Origin: Phenylobacterium sp.
Lineage (GTDB): Bacteria; Pseudomonadota; Alphaproteobacteria; Caulobacterales; Caulobacteraceae
DNA: 64,000 nucleotides
Assembly: GCF_013822795.1 (NCBI RefSeq)
Contig: NZ_PNLB01000022.1
Location: forward strand, 1 to 64,000
Direction: 5' to 3'
A model generated the notes under the pieces. The model saw only the letters and a program-made list of their open reading frames with translations. It was not told the DNA's origin and searched no databases. This document shows positions 13,459-22,896 of the stretch, piece by piece. A program made the position numbers and the translations under genes. Position 1 is the first letter of the stretch; every line of letters begins with the position of its first letter.

Positions 13459-14049
13459 CTAACGCACCAGCCGTTTGACTTGTTCGTGGCGGTGGCAGCG
13501 GGTCAGATGGTCGTTGACGACGCCGGTGGCCTGCATGAAGGCGTAGACGATCACCGGGCCGACGAACTTGAAACCCTTGGCTTTCAAGGCCTTGGACATT
13601 TCCTCGGCGACGCGGGTCTGGGTCGGCACCTGGCCGATCTCGCTCCACTTGTTCTGGACCACGCGGCCGTTGGTGAAGCTCCAGATGAACTGGCTGAAGT
13701 CCTCGCCCTTCTCGCGCATGTCGAGATAGATCCGCGCGCTCTGGATGGCGGCGTCGATCTTGGCGTTCGAGCGGACGATGCCGGCGTTAGCCATCAGGGC
13801 GGCGCGCTCGGCCGCGCCGAAGCGGGCGACGACCTCGGGATCGAAGCCGGCGAAGGCCTCGCGGAAGGCGTCGCGCTTTCGCAGGATGGTGATCCAGGCG
13901 AGGCCGGCCTGGAAGCCGTCGAGGACGAGCTTCTCCCAGAGCGCGCGGGAGCTGTACTCGGGCACGCCCCACTCGGTGTCGTGATAGGCCTCGTAGAGCG
14001 GGTCGCCGGCCATGCCGCGCCAGCCGCATCGAATCAGGTCGCCGGTCAT
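13459..14049 (-). CDS. tag: DNA-3-methyladenine glycosylase I
   Basis: [23 protein letters not shown] and [22 protein letters not shown]. Confidence 0.95.
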   Translation of the reverse strand: MTGDLIRCGWRGMAGDPLYEAYHDTEWGVPEYSSRALWEKLVLDGFQAGLAWITILRKRDAFREAFAGFDPEVVARFGAAERAALMANAGIVRSNAKIDAAIQSARIYLDMREKGEDFSQFIWSFTNGRVVQNKWSEIGQVPTQTRVAEEMSKALKAKGFKFVGPVIVYAFMQATGVVNDHLTRCHRHEQVKRLVR

Positions 14050-14088
14050 GGGGCGCAGTCTTGGCTTTCGGCAGGGAGCGTCACAAGC

Positions 14089-14113
14089 CTGCCGATAGAG
14101 GGCCTATCGGCAG
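14089..14113. repeat. perfect 10-bp inverted repeat (CTGCCGATAG-N5-CTATCGGCAG)
   Basis: Read directly in the tag / TonB-receptor divergent intergenic region. Confidence 0.8.
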
Positions 14114-14319
14114 GTTTCGCCGCCGATCTTGCAGCAAGCCGCCGATAGCGACGCCAGGGCGCGGTTTGTCGCGGCATGTTTCAGTGTCTATCGGCGCCTA
14201 TCGGCGCGCGGCAGGTTTTTGTCGATCCTGACGAACGACCGCAACACGAGCGACGGAAATTCCCTCATCTCCCGTTCAGGAGAGTGGAGGCAGTTAGCCG
14301 CACGCCTCCATCCTCCCCA

Positions 14320-16866
14320 ATGACTGGATCGTACCTCGTGAGTTCATCGCCTTTTCCACGCCGGATCGCCGCCCGCCTGCTCTGCGGGGTCGCCGTGGCC
14401 ACGCTCTGCGCCGGAGGGGCGCTGGCCCAGACCGAGGAGCATGAGACCGACACCGAGGTCGAGGAACTGGTGGTCGTCGCCGGTCGCGGCAATCTGCCGG
14501 GCTCGGTGATCGGCGACATCACGCCGGAGCTGTCGATCTCGCCGCGCGAGATCCGGGCCTATGGCGCGGCCAGCGTCACCGAGTTGCTCGACGCGCTGTC
14601 GCCGCAGCTGACCAGCGGCCAGGGCTCGGGCGGGCGGCCGGTGGTGCTGATCAACGGCGGCCGGATCACCGGCTTTGCGGAAATCCGCGACCTGCCGACC
14701 GAGGCGATCGTGCGGGTCGACATCCTGCCGGAAGAGGTCTCGCTGAAGTACGGCTATCCGGCCGACCAGAAGGTCGTGAACTTCGTACTGCGCCAGCGCT
14801 TCAAGGCGACCCTGGCCGAGGCCTCGGGTTCGACCCCGACCCAGGACGGCGGCGGCCAGAGCGTGATGGGCCACGGCTCGGTCCTGAACATCCTGCGCGG
14901 CCAGCGGCTGATGCTCGACGCGCGGGTGACCGACACCAAGCCGATCTACGAAGGCGACCGCGACATCGTTGGCGGCGAGGGCGACCTGCGCACCCTGAGC
15001 TCGGACACCACGGCCCTGTCGCTGAACGGGGTCTATGCGCGGCCGCTGGGCGAGGGGGTCAGCGGCACCATCAACGCCGGGCTCGATTTCACCGACAGCC
15101 AGGGCAAGCTCGGCCTGTCGCCGTTCTCGGACGACGCGCTGCTGCGTCGCTCGGAGACCACGTCGGGCCGGCTCGCCGCCGCAGCGGCCGGCGCCTATGC
15201 CGGCTGGCAGTGGTCGTACACCGGCGGGCTGACGCAGGACGTCGCCAAGTCGTCGACCGACCGCGACTTCAGCGGCCTGCCCTATACCGACCGCACCAAG
15301 AGCACGACCACCACGGCCCAGTCGGACATCGTGCTGAACCGCGCGCTGTGGGAGCTGCCGGCCGGACGGGTCAGCACGACCCTGACCGCGCGGGCCTCGG
15401 CGACCCAGTTCGAGAGCGAGGCCGACCGGCTAGGCGTGACGGCGTCGAACACGCTGGACCGCAACATCGGTCAACTGCAGGCCAATTTCGACGTGCCGCT
15501 GATCGCCGCCGGCGAGGGGCTGGGCGAGCATCTGGGCAAGCTGTCGGCCAATGTGAACCTCGGCTACCAGAACCTGTCGGATTTCGGCGACCTGCAGACG
15601 ATCGGCGGCGGTCTCAACTGGACCCCGATCAAGCCGCTGCGGGTGCTGGCCTCGTTCACGCGCGCCGACCAGGCGCCGACCATGAACCAGCTGGGCGACC
15701 CGCTGACCTCGACGCCGGGCGTGCGGGTGTTCGACTTCCAGACCGGCCAGACGGTAGAGGTGACCCGCGTGAGCGGCGGCCTCTCGACCCTGGACGCCAG
15801 CCAGCGCGACACCTTCAAGCTGGGCGTCAGCTACAAGCCCTGGGACAAGGTCAACCTGAACTTCCAGGCCAACTTCGTCTCGACCCGCACCGACGACGCC
15901 ATCGCGGCCTTCCCGTCGGCCTCGACCCAGATCGAGGACGCCTTCCCCGATCGCTTCGTGCGCAACGCGGCCGGCGACCTGACCCTGATCGACGCGCGGC
16001 CAGTGAACTTCGCCAAGCAATCGCGCGATGAGCTGCGCTACGGCTTCACCTATTCGCGCCCGGTCGGCCCGCAGCCGACTCCGGAGCAGATGGCCGCCAT
16101 GCGCCAGCGGTTCCAGGCCGAGCGGCAAGCACAGCAAGGTCAGGGTCAGCAGGGGCAGGGCCAACAAGCTCAGGGCCGACAAGGCCAGGGCCAACAAGCT
16201 CAGGGCCAGCAGGGGCAAGGCCAGCAGCGTCAGGGCGAAGGCCCGCCGGACGGCCCGCCGTCTGGCGATGGTCCGCCGCCCGGCGCCGGCATGGGCGGCG
16301 GCGACGGACCTCGGATGGGCGGCGGCTTCGGCGGCCCGGGCGGGGGCGGCAATCGGATCGGCGGCTTCGGCCCCGGCGGCCCGCGCAACGGCGTGTTCCA
16401 GGTCGGGCTCTATCACACCGTGGCGTTCAAGGACGAAGTCGAGATCCGGCCGGGCGTGCCGACGCTCGATCTGCTGGACGGCGGGGCGCTGGGCTCGGGC
16501 GGCGGCTCGCCGCGCCACCAGGTCGATCTGCAGGCCAACTACACCCGCGGCGGGATGGGCGTAGCGGCGAACGCCAAGTGGCAGAGCGCGACCAAGGTCA
16601 CGGGCCTGACCGCGGCCGAGGACCTGGAATTCTCGGACCTGACGACGGTGAACCTGCGGCTGTTCGCCGACCTCGGCATGCAGCCGATCGCCCGCGAGCA
16701 GAAGTGGCTGCGCGGCATGCGCGCGACGCTGTCGGTCGACAACCTGTTCGACGAGCGCCAGGACGTCACGACCCCGCAGGGGACCACCCCGATCAGCTAC
16801 CAGCCCGACCTGCTGGACCCGGTCGGCCGGACGGTGAAGTTCACGGTGCGCAAGCTGTTCTTCTAG
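14320..16866 (+). CDS. TonB-dependent-receptor-like outer membrane protein with Q/G-rich insert
   Basis: Signal peptide, plug-like segment (VTELLDALSPQLTSGQGSGGRPVVLINGGRI), barrel strands, C-terminal VKFTVRKLFF ending in aromatic residue. Confidence 0.85.
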   Translation: MTGSYLVSSSPFPRRIAARLLCGVAVATLCAGGALAQTEEHETDTEVEELVVVAGRGNLPGSVIGDITPELSISPREIRAYGAASVTELLDALSPQLTSGQGSGGRPVVLINGGRITGFAEIRDLPTEAIVRVDILPEEVSLKYGYPADQKVVNFVLRQRFKATLAEASGSTPTQDGGGQSVMGHGSVLNILRGQRLMLDARVTDTKPIYEGDRDIVGGEGDLRTLSSDTTALSLNGVYARPLGEGVSGTINAGLDFTDSQGKLGLSPFSDDALLRRSETTSGRLAAAAAGAYAGWQWSYTGGLTQDVAKSSTDRDFSGLPYTDRTKSTTTTAQSDIVLNRALWELPAGRVSTTLTARASATQFESEADRLGVTASNTLDRNIGQLQANFDVPLIAAGEGLGEHLGKLSANVNLGYQNLSDFGDLQTIGGGLNWTPIKPLRVLASFTRADQAPTMNQLGDPLTSTPGVRVFDFQTGQTVEVTRVSGGLSTLDASQRDTFKLGVSYKPWDKVNLNFQANFVSTRTDDAIAAFPSASTQIEDAFPDRFVRNAAGDLTLIDARPVNFAKQSRDELRYGFTYSRPVGPQPTPEQMAAMRQRFQAERQAQQGQGQQGQGQQAQGRQGQGQQAQGQQGQGQQRQGEGPPDGPPSGDGPPPGAGMGGGDGPRMGGGFGGPGGGGNRIGGFGPGGPRNGVFQVGLYHTVAFKDEVEIRPGVPTLDLLDGGALGSGGGSPRHQVDLQANYTRGGMGVAANAKWQSATKVTGLTAAEDLEFSDLTTVNLRLFADLGMQPIAREQKWLRGMRATLSVDNLFDERQDVTTPQGTTPISYQPDLLDPVGRTVKFTVRKLFF

Positions 16867-16967
16867 AGATCGATTGAGGGATCGATTTCCTCCCCCGCTA
16901 CGCAGGGGAGGAAAATGGCCTTTCCGCGAGATCGCGCTATCGTCGCCCCAAGCAAGGGAGGCTGCGC

Positions 16968-17510
16968 ATGGCGAGGCTCGTCTTTGGAATGAACCAGTCG
17001 CTCGACGGCTATGTCGACTACGACAGGTTCGCGCCCGATCCCGTGCTGTTCCAGCACTTCGTCGAGCAGGCGCGCGAGCAGACCGGGGCGATCTATGGCC
17101 GCGGGCTCTATGAGATCATGCGCTACTGGGACGTCGACGACGCCGGTTGGGGCGAGGCCGAGCGCGCGTTTGCGGACGCCTGGCGCAAGCAGCACAAGTG
17201 GGTGGTGTCGCGCTCGCTGACGCAGGTCGGGCCGAACGCCACGCTGGTCGGCGAGGACTTCGAGGCGGTGCTCCGCAAGGTGAAGGCCGAGCAGCCCGGC
17301 GAGATCGAGGTCGGCGGCCCGGTGCTGGCCAAGAGTTTGGGCGAGCTCGGGCTCATCGACGCCTATCGCATCTATCTGCATCCCGTCGTGCTGGGCGACG
17401 GCAGTCCGTACTTCGTCGGGCCGCGGCCGCGGCTGCGCCTGGTCGGGCACGAGCGGATCGGTCCGGACGCGATCCAGCTGACCTACGAGCCGGCCGACGC
17501 GGAGGGCTGA
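16968..17510 (+). CDS. dihydrofolate reductase family protein (RibD C-terminal-like)
   Basis: MNQSLDGYVDY, GRGLYEIMRYW, EIEVGGPVLAKSLGELGLIDAYRIYLHPVVLGDG. Confidence 0.88.
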   Translation: MARLVFGMNQSLDGYVDYDRFAPDPVLFQHFVEQAREQTGAIYGRGLYEIMRYWDVDDAGWGEAERAFADAWRKQHKWVVSRSLTQVGPNATLVGEDFEAVLRKVKAEQPGEIEVGGPVLAKSLGELGLIDAYRIYLHPVVLGDGSPYFVGPRPRLRLVGHERIGPDAIQLTYEPADAEG

Positions 17511-17513
17511 GCG

Positions 17514-18383
17514 ATGTCCTTCGAAGGCTTCAAGCTCGAGCGCATGAGCACCGGCGAGGCCGTGCTGCGTTTTCGGCACGGCGGCTCGGGGCCGCCGCTG
17601 CTGTTGCTGCACGGCTATCCGCAGACGCACATGATGTGGGGCCAGATCGCCGGGGAGCTGGCCCGGGACTTTACGGTGGTGGCTCCCGACCTGCGCGGCT
17701 ACGGCGGCAGTTCCAAGCCGTCGACGGCGCCCGACCATGAGCCCTATTCGAAGCGGGCGATGGCGCGCGACGTGGTGGCGCTGATGGCGCTGCTGGGCTT
17801 TGACCGCTTCGACGTCGTCGGCCACGACCGCGGCGGGCGAACGGCCTATCGGCTGGCGCTGGACGCGCCGCACGCGGTCGGTAAGCTGAGCCTCCTGGAC
17901 ATCATCCCGACCGCCGACGTCTGGCGGCTGGCCGACCGGCGCTTTGCGTTGGGCTATTGGCACTGGAGCTTCCTGGCGCAGGCTCATCCGTTCCCCGAGC
18001 ACTTCATCGCCGCCGACCCGGTGCACTTCGCGTTCCGCATCGCCCAGGGCGCGACCTATTTCGAGCCTGCGGCCTACGCCGACTATGTGGAGGCCCTGGC
18101 CGACCCGGCTGTGATCCACGCCATGTGCGAGGACTACCGGGCCGGGGCGACCTACGACGTCGCCGCCGACGAGGCCGATCGCGGCGTGAAGAAGATCGCC
18201 GCCCCGACCCAGGTGCTGTGGGGCGCCAACGGAGCGGTCGGTCGCTGGTACGACGTGCTGCAGGTCTGGCGGCCCTGGTGCGAGGACCTGCGCGGCCAGG
18301 CGATCGAGGGGGCTGGGCACTTCCTGGCCGAGGAGAAGCCGGCCGAGACGCTGGCGGCGCTGCGGGGTTTTTTGCTCGGGTGA
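17514..18383 (+). CDS. alpha/beta hydrolase (haloacetate dehalogenase/epoxide hydrolase-like)
   Basis: LLLLHGYPQTHMMW, PDLRGYGGSSKP, VVGHDRGGRTAYRLALDAP. Confidence 0.9.
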   Translation: MSFEGFKLERMSTGEAVLRFRHGGSGPPLLLLHGYPQTHMMWGQIAGELARDFTVVAPDLRGYGGSSKPSTAPDHEPYSKRAMARDVVALMALLGFDRFDVVGHDRGGRTAYRLALDAPHAVGKLSLLDIIPTADVWRLADRRFALGYWHWSFLAQAHPFPEHFIAADPVHFAFRIAQGATYFEPAAYADYVEALADPAVIHAMCEDYRAGATYDVAADEADRGVKKIAAPTQVLWGANGAVGRWYDVLQVWRPWCEDLRGQAIEGAGHFLAEEKPAETLAALRGFLLG

Positions 18384-18421
18384 GGTTGCGCTTGTTCATT
18401 GCCGTGCATCGGGACGGCATC

Positions 18422-18760
18422 ATGCTCGCCGTCGCGATGTCTGTGGTCGTGCTGGTTCTTGCGGGCCTCGTGCTGCCGATCATCAGCCTTGAGCCGGGGC
18501 GCGAGACGGAAGGTGCGGTCGTCGGATTGCTTTCGAGCGAGTCCGAGACCGGTACGCGGCCAGGAATTTGGGTGGAAGTGGGAGAACGACGTGTGCGCCT
18601 CGGCATGCGTCGCGGCCACGGCTGCGTCGTTGGCGACCGCATCGCGCTTGTCGAACGTGAAACGCTCCTAGGGCCGCGCTACTCGCCGGGGCTTGCGGGA
18701 TGCTCCACTTACCGCTCGTCATCCTCGACCGGAGCGCAGCGGAGTGTCGGGGACCCATAG
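18422..18760 (+). CDS. small membrane-anchored hypothetical protein
   Basis: MLAVAMSVVVLVLAGLVLPIISLEPG... single TM helix then soluble domain; not shadowed by another credible ORF. Confidence 0.5.
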   Translation: MLAVAMSVVVLVLAGLVLPIISLEPGRETEGAVVGLLSSESETGTRPGIWVEVGERRVRLGMRRGHGCVVGDRIALVERETLLGPRYSPGLAGCSTYRSSSSTGAQRSVGDP

Positions 18761-18900
18761 GCGGCGACGGCGCCGTCTAGTTCGCTGAGCGCGGCGTGTA
18801 TGGGTGGCCGGGTCAAGCCCGGCCATGACGATCTTAGGGGCGAGCAAGCCCCCTCCGTCTCGATGCTTTGCATCGAGCCACCTCCCCAGCGGGGGAGGAT
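18713..18900. repeat. mosaic of intergenic repeat fragments (palindromic)
   Basis: GGCCGGGTCAAGCCCGGCC palindrome, TCTCGATGC-TTTGCATCGAG palindrome and CCTCCCC..GGGGGAGG hairpin; last two recur near 51.87-51.92 kb. Confidence 0.65.
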
Positions 18901-19701
18901 CTAGTTGGTTTCCAGCCACTCCGGCTTTTCCGCGCGAGCTTCGCGGCCGTCGGCGGTGAGGGCGCCTTCGAGGCGGTCGAGGCGGACGAGAGCGATGGCG
19001 CGGCCTTGCGCGCCCGAGAGCACTTCGCCGGCGCGGCGTTCGCCGTCGAGGAGAAGCTCGGACCCCGGCGGCGGCGGGGCGCCGTCGAAGGCCAGGGGCA
19101 GCATGCGGTTCTTGATCTGGCCGCGGCGCTTCATGCGCGAGGTGGTCTCCTGGCCGATGAAGCAGCCCTTGTGGAAGTCGATGCCGTGCAGCAGGTCGAA
19201 ATTGGCCTCGATCGGATAGGTCTGCTCGACGCCCCAGTCGGCCGGGCCGGGCACGCCGAGCGCCAGGCGGTGGGCGTCGTAGGCGGCTTCGTCGGCGGTC
19301 GGCGCGGCCTCGAGGCCGTAGCCGCGCCAGCCGAGCGCGGGCAGGCGCGGGTCGGGCGCCCAGCCAGGGCCGGGGTCGGCGCCCCAGGCGGCCAGCACCG
19401 GAGACTCGTCGGCGGCGATCACGACCTTGGCGCGCAGCCGGTACATGGTCAGGCGCAGGATCAGGGCCTCGCGGCTGGTCCGTTCGACGTCGATCAAGGC
19501 GCCGCCGGACCGTCCGACCACGAACAAATCGAACAAAAGCCGGCCCTGGGGGTTCAAGAGAGCGCCGAACCGCACCTCGCCGTCCGCGAGGGTCTCGACG
19601 TCCTGGGTGATGAGGCCGTGCAGGAAACTGCGCCAATCCTCGCCAGAGACGGCGATCAGGGCTCGGCTGGACAGGGCTGCGATCGGGGGCTGCGTCGACA
19701 T
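18901..19701 (-). CDS. YgfZ/GcvT-domain folate-binding protein
   Basis: DFHKGCFIGQETTSRMKRRGQIKNRML is the hallmark KGCxxGQE motif. Confidence 0.93.
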   Translation of the reverse strand: MSTQPPIAALSSRALIAVSGEDWRSFLHGLITQDVETLADGEVRFGALLNPQGRLLFDLFVVGRSGGALIDVERTSREALILRLTMYRLRAKVVIAADESPVLAAWGADPGPGWAPDPRLPALGWRGYGLEAAPTADEAAYDAHRLALGVPGPADWGVEQTYPIEANFDLLHGIDFHKGCFIGQETTSRMKRRGQIKNRMLPLAFDGAPPPPGSELLLDGERRAGEVLSGAQGRAIALVRLDRLEGALTADGREARAEKPEWLETN

Positions 19702-19762
19702 GGTAGTGGAGTTAAGGGCTGCGCGGGTGGAGCGCCAGCGTCAGGAGCCCTATAGAAGGACG

Positions 19763-20737
19763 ATGGCGCACGGGTCCTTCCCGATTCTGTTCATCACCGC
19801 GACCCGGATCGGCGACGCGGTGCTGTCGTCCGGCCTGATCAAACGATTGCTGGACGAGGTTCCGAACGCGCGCTTCACGATCGTCGCCGGCAAGGCGGCC
19901 GCGCCGCTGTTCGCCGAGGTCCCGAACCTCGACCGTCTCATCGTGCTGGAGAAGGCCAAGAACGGCGGCCACTGGTTCAAGCTGTGGCGCGAGGTGCGCC
20001 ATCGCAAGTGGGGGCTGATCGTCGACCTGCGCGGTTCGGCGATCTCGCAGTTCCTGCGCCGCGAGCGGCGGGCGGTCTACAAGCGCGGCTCCGGCGGCGG
20101 CGTGCACAAGGTCATCGAGGCCGCGCGGCTGCTGAAGATCGAGGACGATCCGCCGTCGCCTTACCTGTTCACCTCGGCGGCGACCGAGGCGTATACCGAC
20201 GAACTGACTGCGGGCAAGGGGCCGATCCTGGCGATGGCTCCGGCCGCCAACTGGGTCGGCAAGACCTGGCCGGCCGAACGCTTCGCGCAGGTGGCGATCC
20301 AGCTGTTGGGCGGGCCGCTGGCCGGCGGGCGGCTGATGCTGCTGGGCGGGCCCGCAGACCAACAGGCGGTCAGCGCGCTGCGCAACGTCGTGCCGCGCGA
20401 GCGGACCATCGATCTGGCCGGCAAGGTCGAACTGCTGGCCAGCTATGCCTGCCTGAAGCGTGCGCAGCTGTTCATCGGCAACGACAGCGGCCTGATGCAC
20501 ATGGCCGCCGCGGCCGGGACCCCGACCATCGGATTGTTCGGGCCGTCGGACGACAAGCTCTATGGGCCATGGGGGGAGAACACCCGCATCGTCCGCGGCA
20601 TTCGCAGCCTCGATCAGATCCGCGAGGTTGACCCCGGCCTCTCGCAGGCGCTCTGTCACATGATGGACCTGCCGGTGGATTGGGTGACCAACGCCGCCAA
20701 GGACCTGCTCGCCCAAACCAGTTCCAAAGCCAGTTAA
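19763..20737 (+). CDS. glycosyltransferase family 9 (heptosyltransferase-like)
   Basis: MAHGSFPILFITATRIGDAVLSSGLIKRL; AANWVGKTWPAERFAQVA; GNDSGLMHMAAAAGTPTIGLFGPSD. Confidence 0.92.
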   Translation: MAHGSFPILFITATRIGDAVLSSGLIKRLLDEVPNARFTIVAGKAAAPLFAEVPNLDRLIVLEKAKNGGHWFKLWREVRHRKWGLIVDLRGSAISQFLRRERRAVYKRGSGGGVHKVIEAARLLKIEDDPPSPYLFTSAATEAYTDELTAGKGPILAMAPAANWVGKTWPAERFAQVAIQLLGGPLAGGRLMLLGGPADQQAVSALRNVVPRERTIDLAGKVELLASYACLKRAQLFIGNDSGLMHMAAAAGTPTIGLFGPSDDKLYGPWGENTRIVRGIRSLDQIREVDPGLSQALCHMMDLPVDWVTNAAKDLLAQTSSKAS

Positions 20738-20752
20738 GCCCAGAGACGACAC

Positions 20753-22087
20753 ATGCCCGAGACCTTCGACCTCATCGTGAGGGGCGGCGAGGTGGTGAAC
20801 CATGCCGGCCGCGGCCATGCCGACGTCGGCGTTCGCGCCGGCAAGATCGTCGAGATCGGCGACCTGAGCCAGGCCAGCGCCGGCGAAGTGTTCGACGCCA
20901 AGGGCCTGACCGTGCTGCCGGGGGTGATCGACACCCAGGTCCACTTCCGCGAACCTGGCCTGGAGTGGAAGGAAGACCTGGAGACAGGCTCGCGCGCCGC
21001 CGCCATGGGCGGGGTCGTCGCCGTGTTCGAAATGCCGAACACCGAGCCGACCACCACCGACCCCGACGCCCTGGCCGACAAGCTGCATCGCGCGGCCGGC
21101 CGGATGCACACCGACCACGCCTTCTATGTCGGCGGCACCCACGAGAACGCCAAGTTCCTGGGCGAGCTGGAGCGGCTGCCCGGCTGCTGCGGCATCAAGG
21201 TGTTCATGGGCGCCTCGACGGGGAGCCTGCTGGTGCAGGACGACGAGGGCATCGAGCAGGTGCTGCGCCATGTGAACCGCCGCGCGGCGTTCCACTCCGA
21301 GGACGAATACCGGCTGGCCGAACGCCGGCCGCTGGCCCGCACCGGCGACTGGACCAGCCACGAGGAAGTGCGCGACGCCGCCTCGGCGCTGGAGAGCACT
21401 CACCGGCTGGTGCGGATCGCCAAGGCGCTGGGCAAGCGCATCCACGTGCTGCACGTGACCACCCGCGAGGAGATCGAGTTCCTGGCGCTGCACAAGGACG
21501 TGGCCAGCGTCGAGGTCACCCCGCAGCACCTGACGCTGACCGCGCCGGAAGCCTATGAGCGGCTGAAGGGCTACGCCCAGATGAACCCGCCGATCCGCAA
21601 CGCCTATCACCAGGCCGGGCTGTGGCACGGCGTCGCCGCCGGCATCGCCGACGTGCTGGGCTCGGACCACGCGCCGCACACCAAGGACGAGAAGGCCCGG
21701 CCCTATCCGGCCTCGCCGTCGGGCATGCCCGGCGTGCAGACCCTGGTGCCGGTGATGCTGACCCACGTGAACGAGGGCCGGCTGTCGCTGGAGCGCTTCG
21801 TCGACCTGACCAGCCATGGCGCGAACCGGGTGTTCGGCATGGCCGACAAGGGCCGGCTGGCGGTCGGCTACGACGCCGACATCACCGTGGTCGACATGAA
21901 GGCGCGCCGCACCATCAAGCACGAGGACATGTCGACCCGTGTCGGCTGGACCCCGTTCGACGGCTTCGAGGCCAAGGGCTGGCCGACGGCGACGATCATC
22001 CGCGGCACGGTGGTGATGCGCGACGACGAGCTGGTCGCGCCGAGCATCGGCCAGCCGGTGCGGTTCGCCGAGACCCTGGGCGGCTAA
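20753..22087 (+). CDS. pyrC: dihydroorotase
   Basis: GLTVLPGVIDTQVHFREPGLEWKEDLETGSRAAAMGGV and GSDHAPHTKDEK. Confidence 0.93.
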   Translation: MPETFDLIVRGGEVVNHAGRGHADVGVRAGKIVEIGDLSQASAGEVFDAKGLTVLPGVIDTQVHFREPGLEWKEDLETGSRAAAMGGVVAVFEMPNTEPTTTDPDALADKLHRAAGRMHTDHAFYVGGTHENAKFLGELERLPGCCGIKVFMGASTGSLLVQDDEGIEQVLRHVNRRAAFHSEDEYRLAERRPLARTGDWTSHEEVRDAASALESTHRLVRIAKALGKRIHVLHVTTREEIEFLALHKDVASVEVTPQHLTLTAPEAYERLKGYAQMNPPIRNAYHQAGLWHGVAAGIADVLGSDHAPHTKDEKARPYPASPSGMPGVQTLVPVMLTHVNEGRLSLERFVDLTSHGANRVFGMADKGRLAVGYDADITVVDMKARRTIKHEDMSTRVGWTPFDGFEAKGWPTATIIRGTVVMRDDELVAPSIGQPVRFAETLGG

Positions 22088-22771
22088 TTGCTGGCGGCGA
22101 TGGTCGCTTCGCTGGCCCTGCCGATGGCGCAACCGGGCGAGTGCGTCGTGTTGATCCACGGCCTGGGGCGTAGCGCCGCCTCGATGGCGCCTATCGGCCG
22201 CTATCTGACCGACCGCGGCTATGCGGTCGTCGCCCGCAGCTACCCCTCGACTCGGCTGAGCATCGAGGCGGCGGCGGCGGGCCTGGACCAGGACATCGAC
22301 CAGTGCCGGCGGCGCGAGGCGACGCGCATCCACTTCGTGACCCACTCGCTCGGCGGCGTGCTGTTGCGGCGCTACTTCCAGGACCACGAGGTGGCCGAGG
22401 CCGGGCGGGCCGTCATGCTGGGGCCGCCCAACGCCGGCAGCGAGGTCGCCGACGAGCTCAAGCACCATTGGTGGTTCAGGCGCGCGCTCGGCCCGGCCGG
22501 TCAGGCGCTGGGCGCGCGCGAGCCGCCCGTCTTCGCGCGGCCGCTGCCGCTGGACGTCGGCGTCATCGCCGGCACGCGGAACTATGAACCCTGGTTCGCC
22601 GGCTGCTTCGAGGGGCGGCCCAACGACGGCAAGGTCAGCGTCGAGAGCACGCGATTGCCGGAAATGGCTGATTTCCTGACCCTGCACGTCGGCCACACCT
22701 TCATGGTCCGCTCCGGGGCGGTGCAGAGCCAGGTCGCCGCTTTCTTGGGCGCCGGCCGCTTCGAGCGCTGA
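22088..22771 (+). CDS. alpha/beta hydrolase (lipase/PGAP1-like)
   Basis: VVLIHGLGRSAASM, HFVTHSLGGVLLRRYF; exact start uncertain. Confidence 0.82.
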   Translation: MLAAMVASLALPMAQPGECVVLIHGLGRSAASMAPIGRYLTDRGYAVVARSYPSTRLSIEAAAAGLDQDIDQCRRREATRIHFVTHSLGGVLLRRYFQDHEVAEAGRAVMLGPPNAGSEVADELKHHWWFRRALGPAGQALGAREPPVFARPLPLDVGVIAGTRNYEPWFAGCFEGRPNDGKVSVESTRLPEMADFLTLHVGHTFMVRSGAVQSQVAAFLGAGRFER

Positions 22772-22896
22772 GTTCCCGCGCCGGGTGAAGCCGCGGGCGT
22801 CGGGTTCGCGTCTCGGCAATACTTTCACCCCCATACTACTGACAGTGGGAAGTGACCGGCGCACTCGCGCGCCGAAGGCTCGTCGCGGGGGAGTAG

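Noticed and set aside
16868-16914. Rho-independent terminator after the TonB-type receptor (TCCTCCCCCGCTACGCAGGGGAGGA)
   Set aside because: Good stem but no T-tract on the plus strand; more likely a copy of the second hairpin-repeat family
16863-18320. 485-aa minus-strand ORF
   Set aside because: Antisense to the DHFR-family and alpha/beta-hydrolase genes
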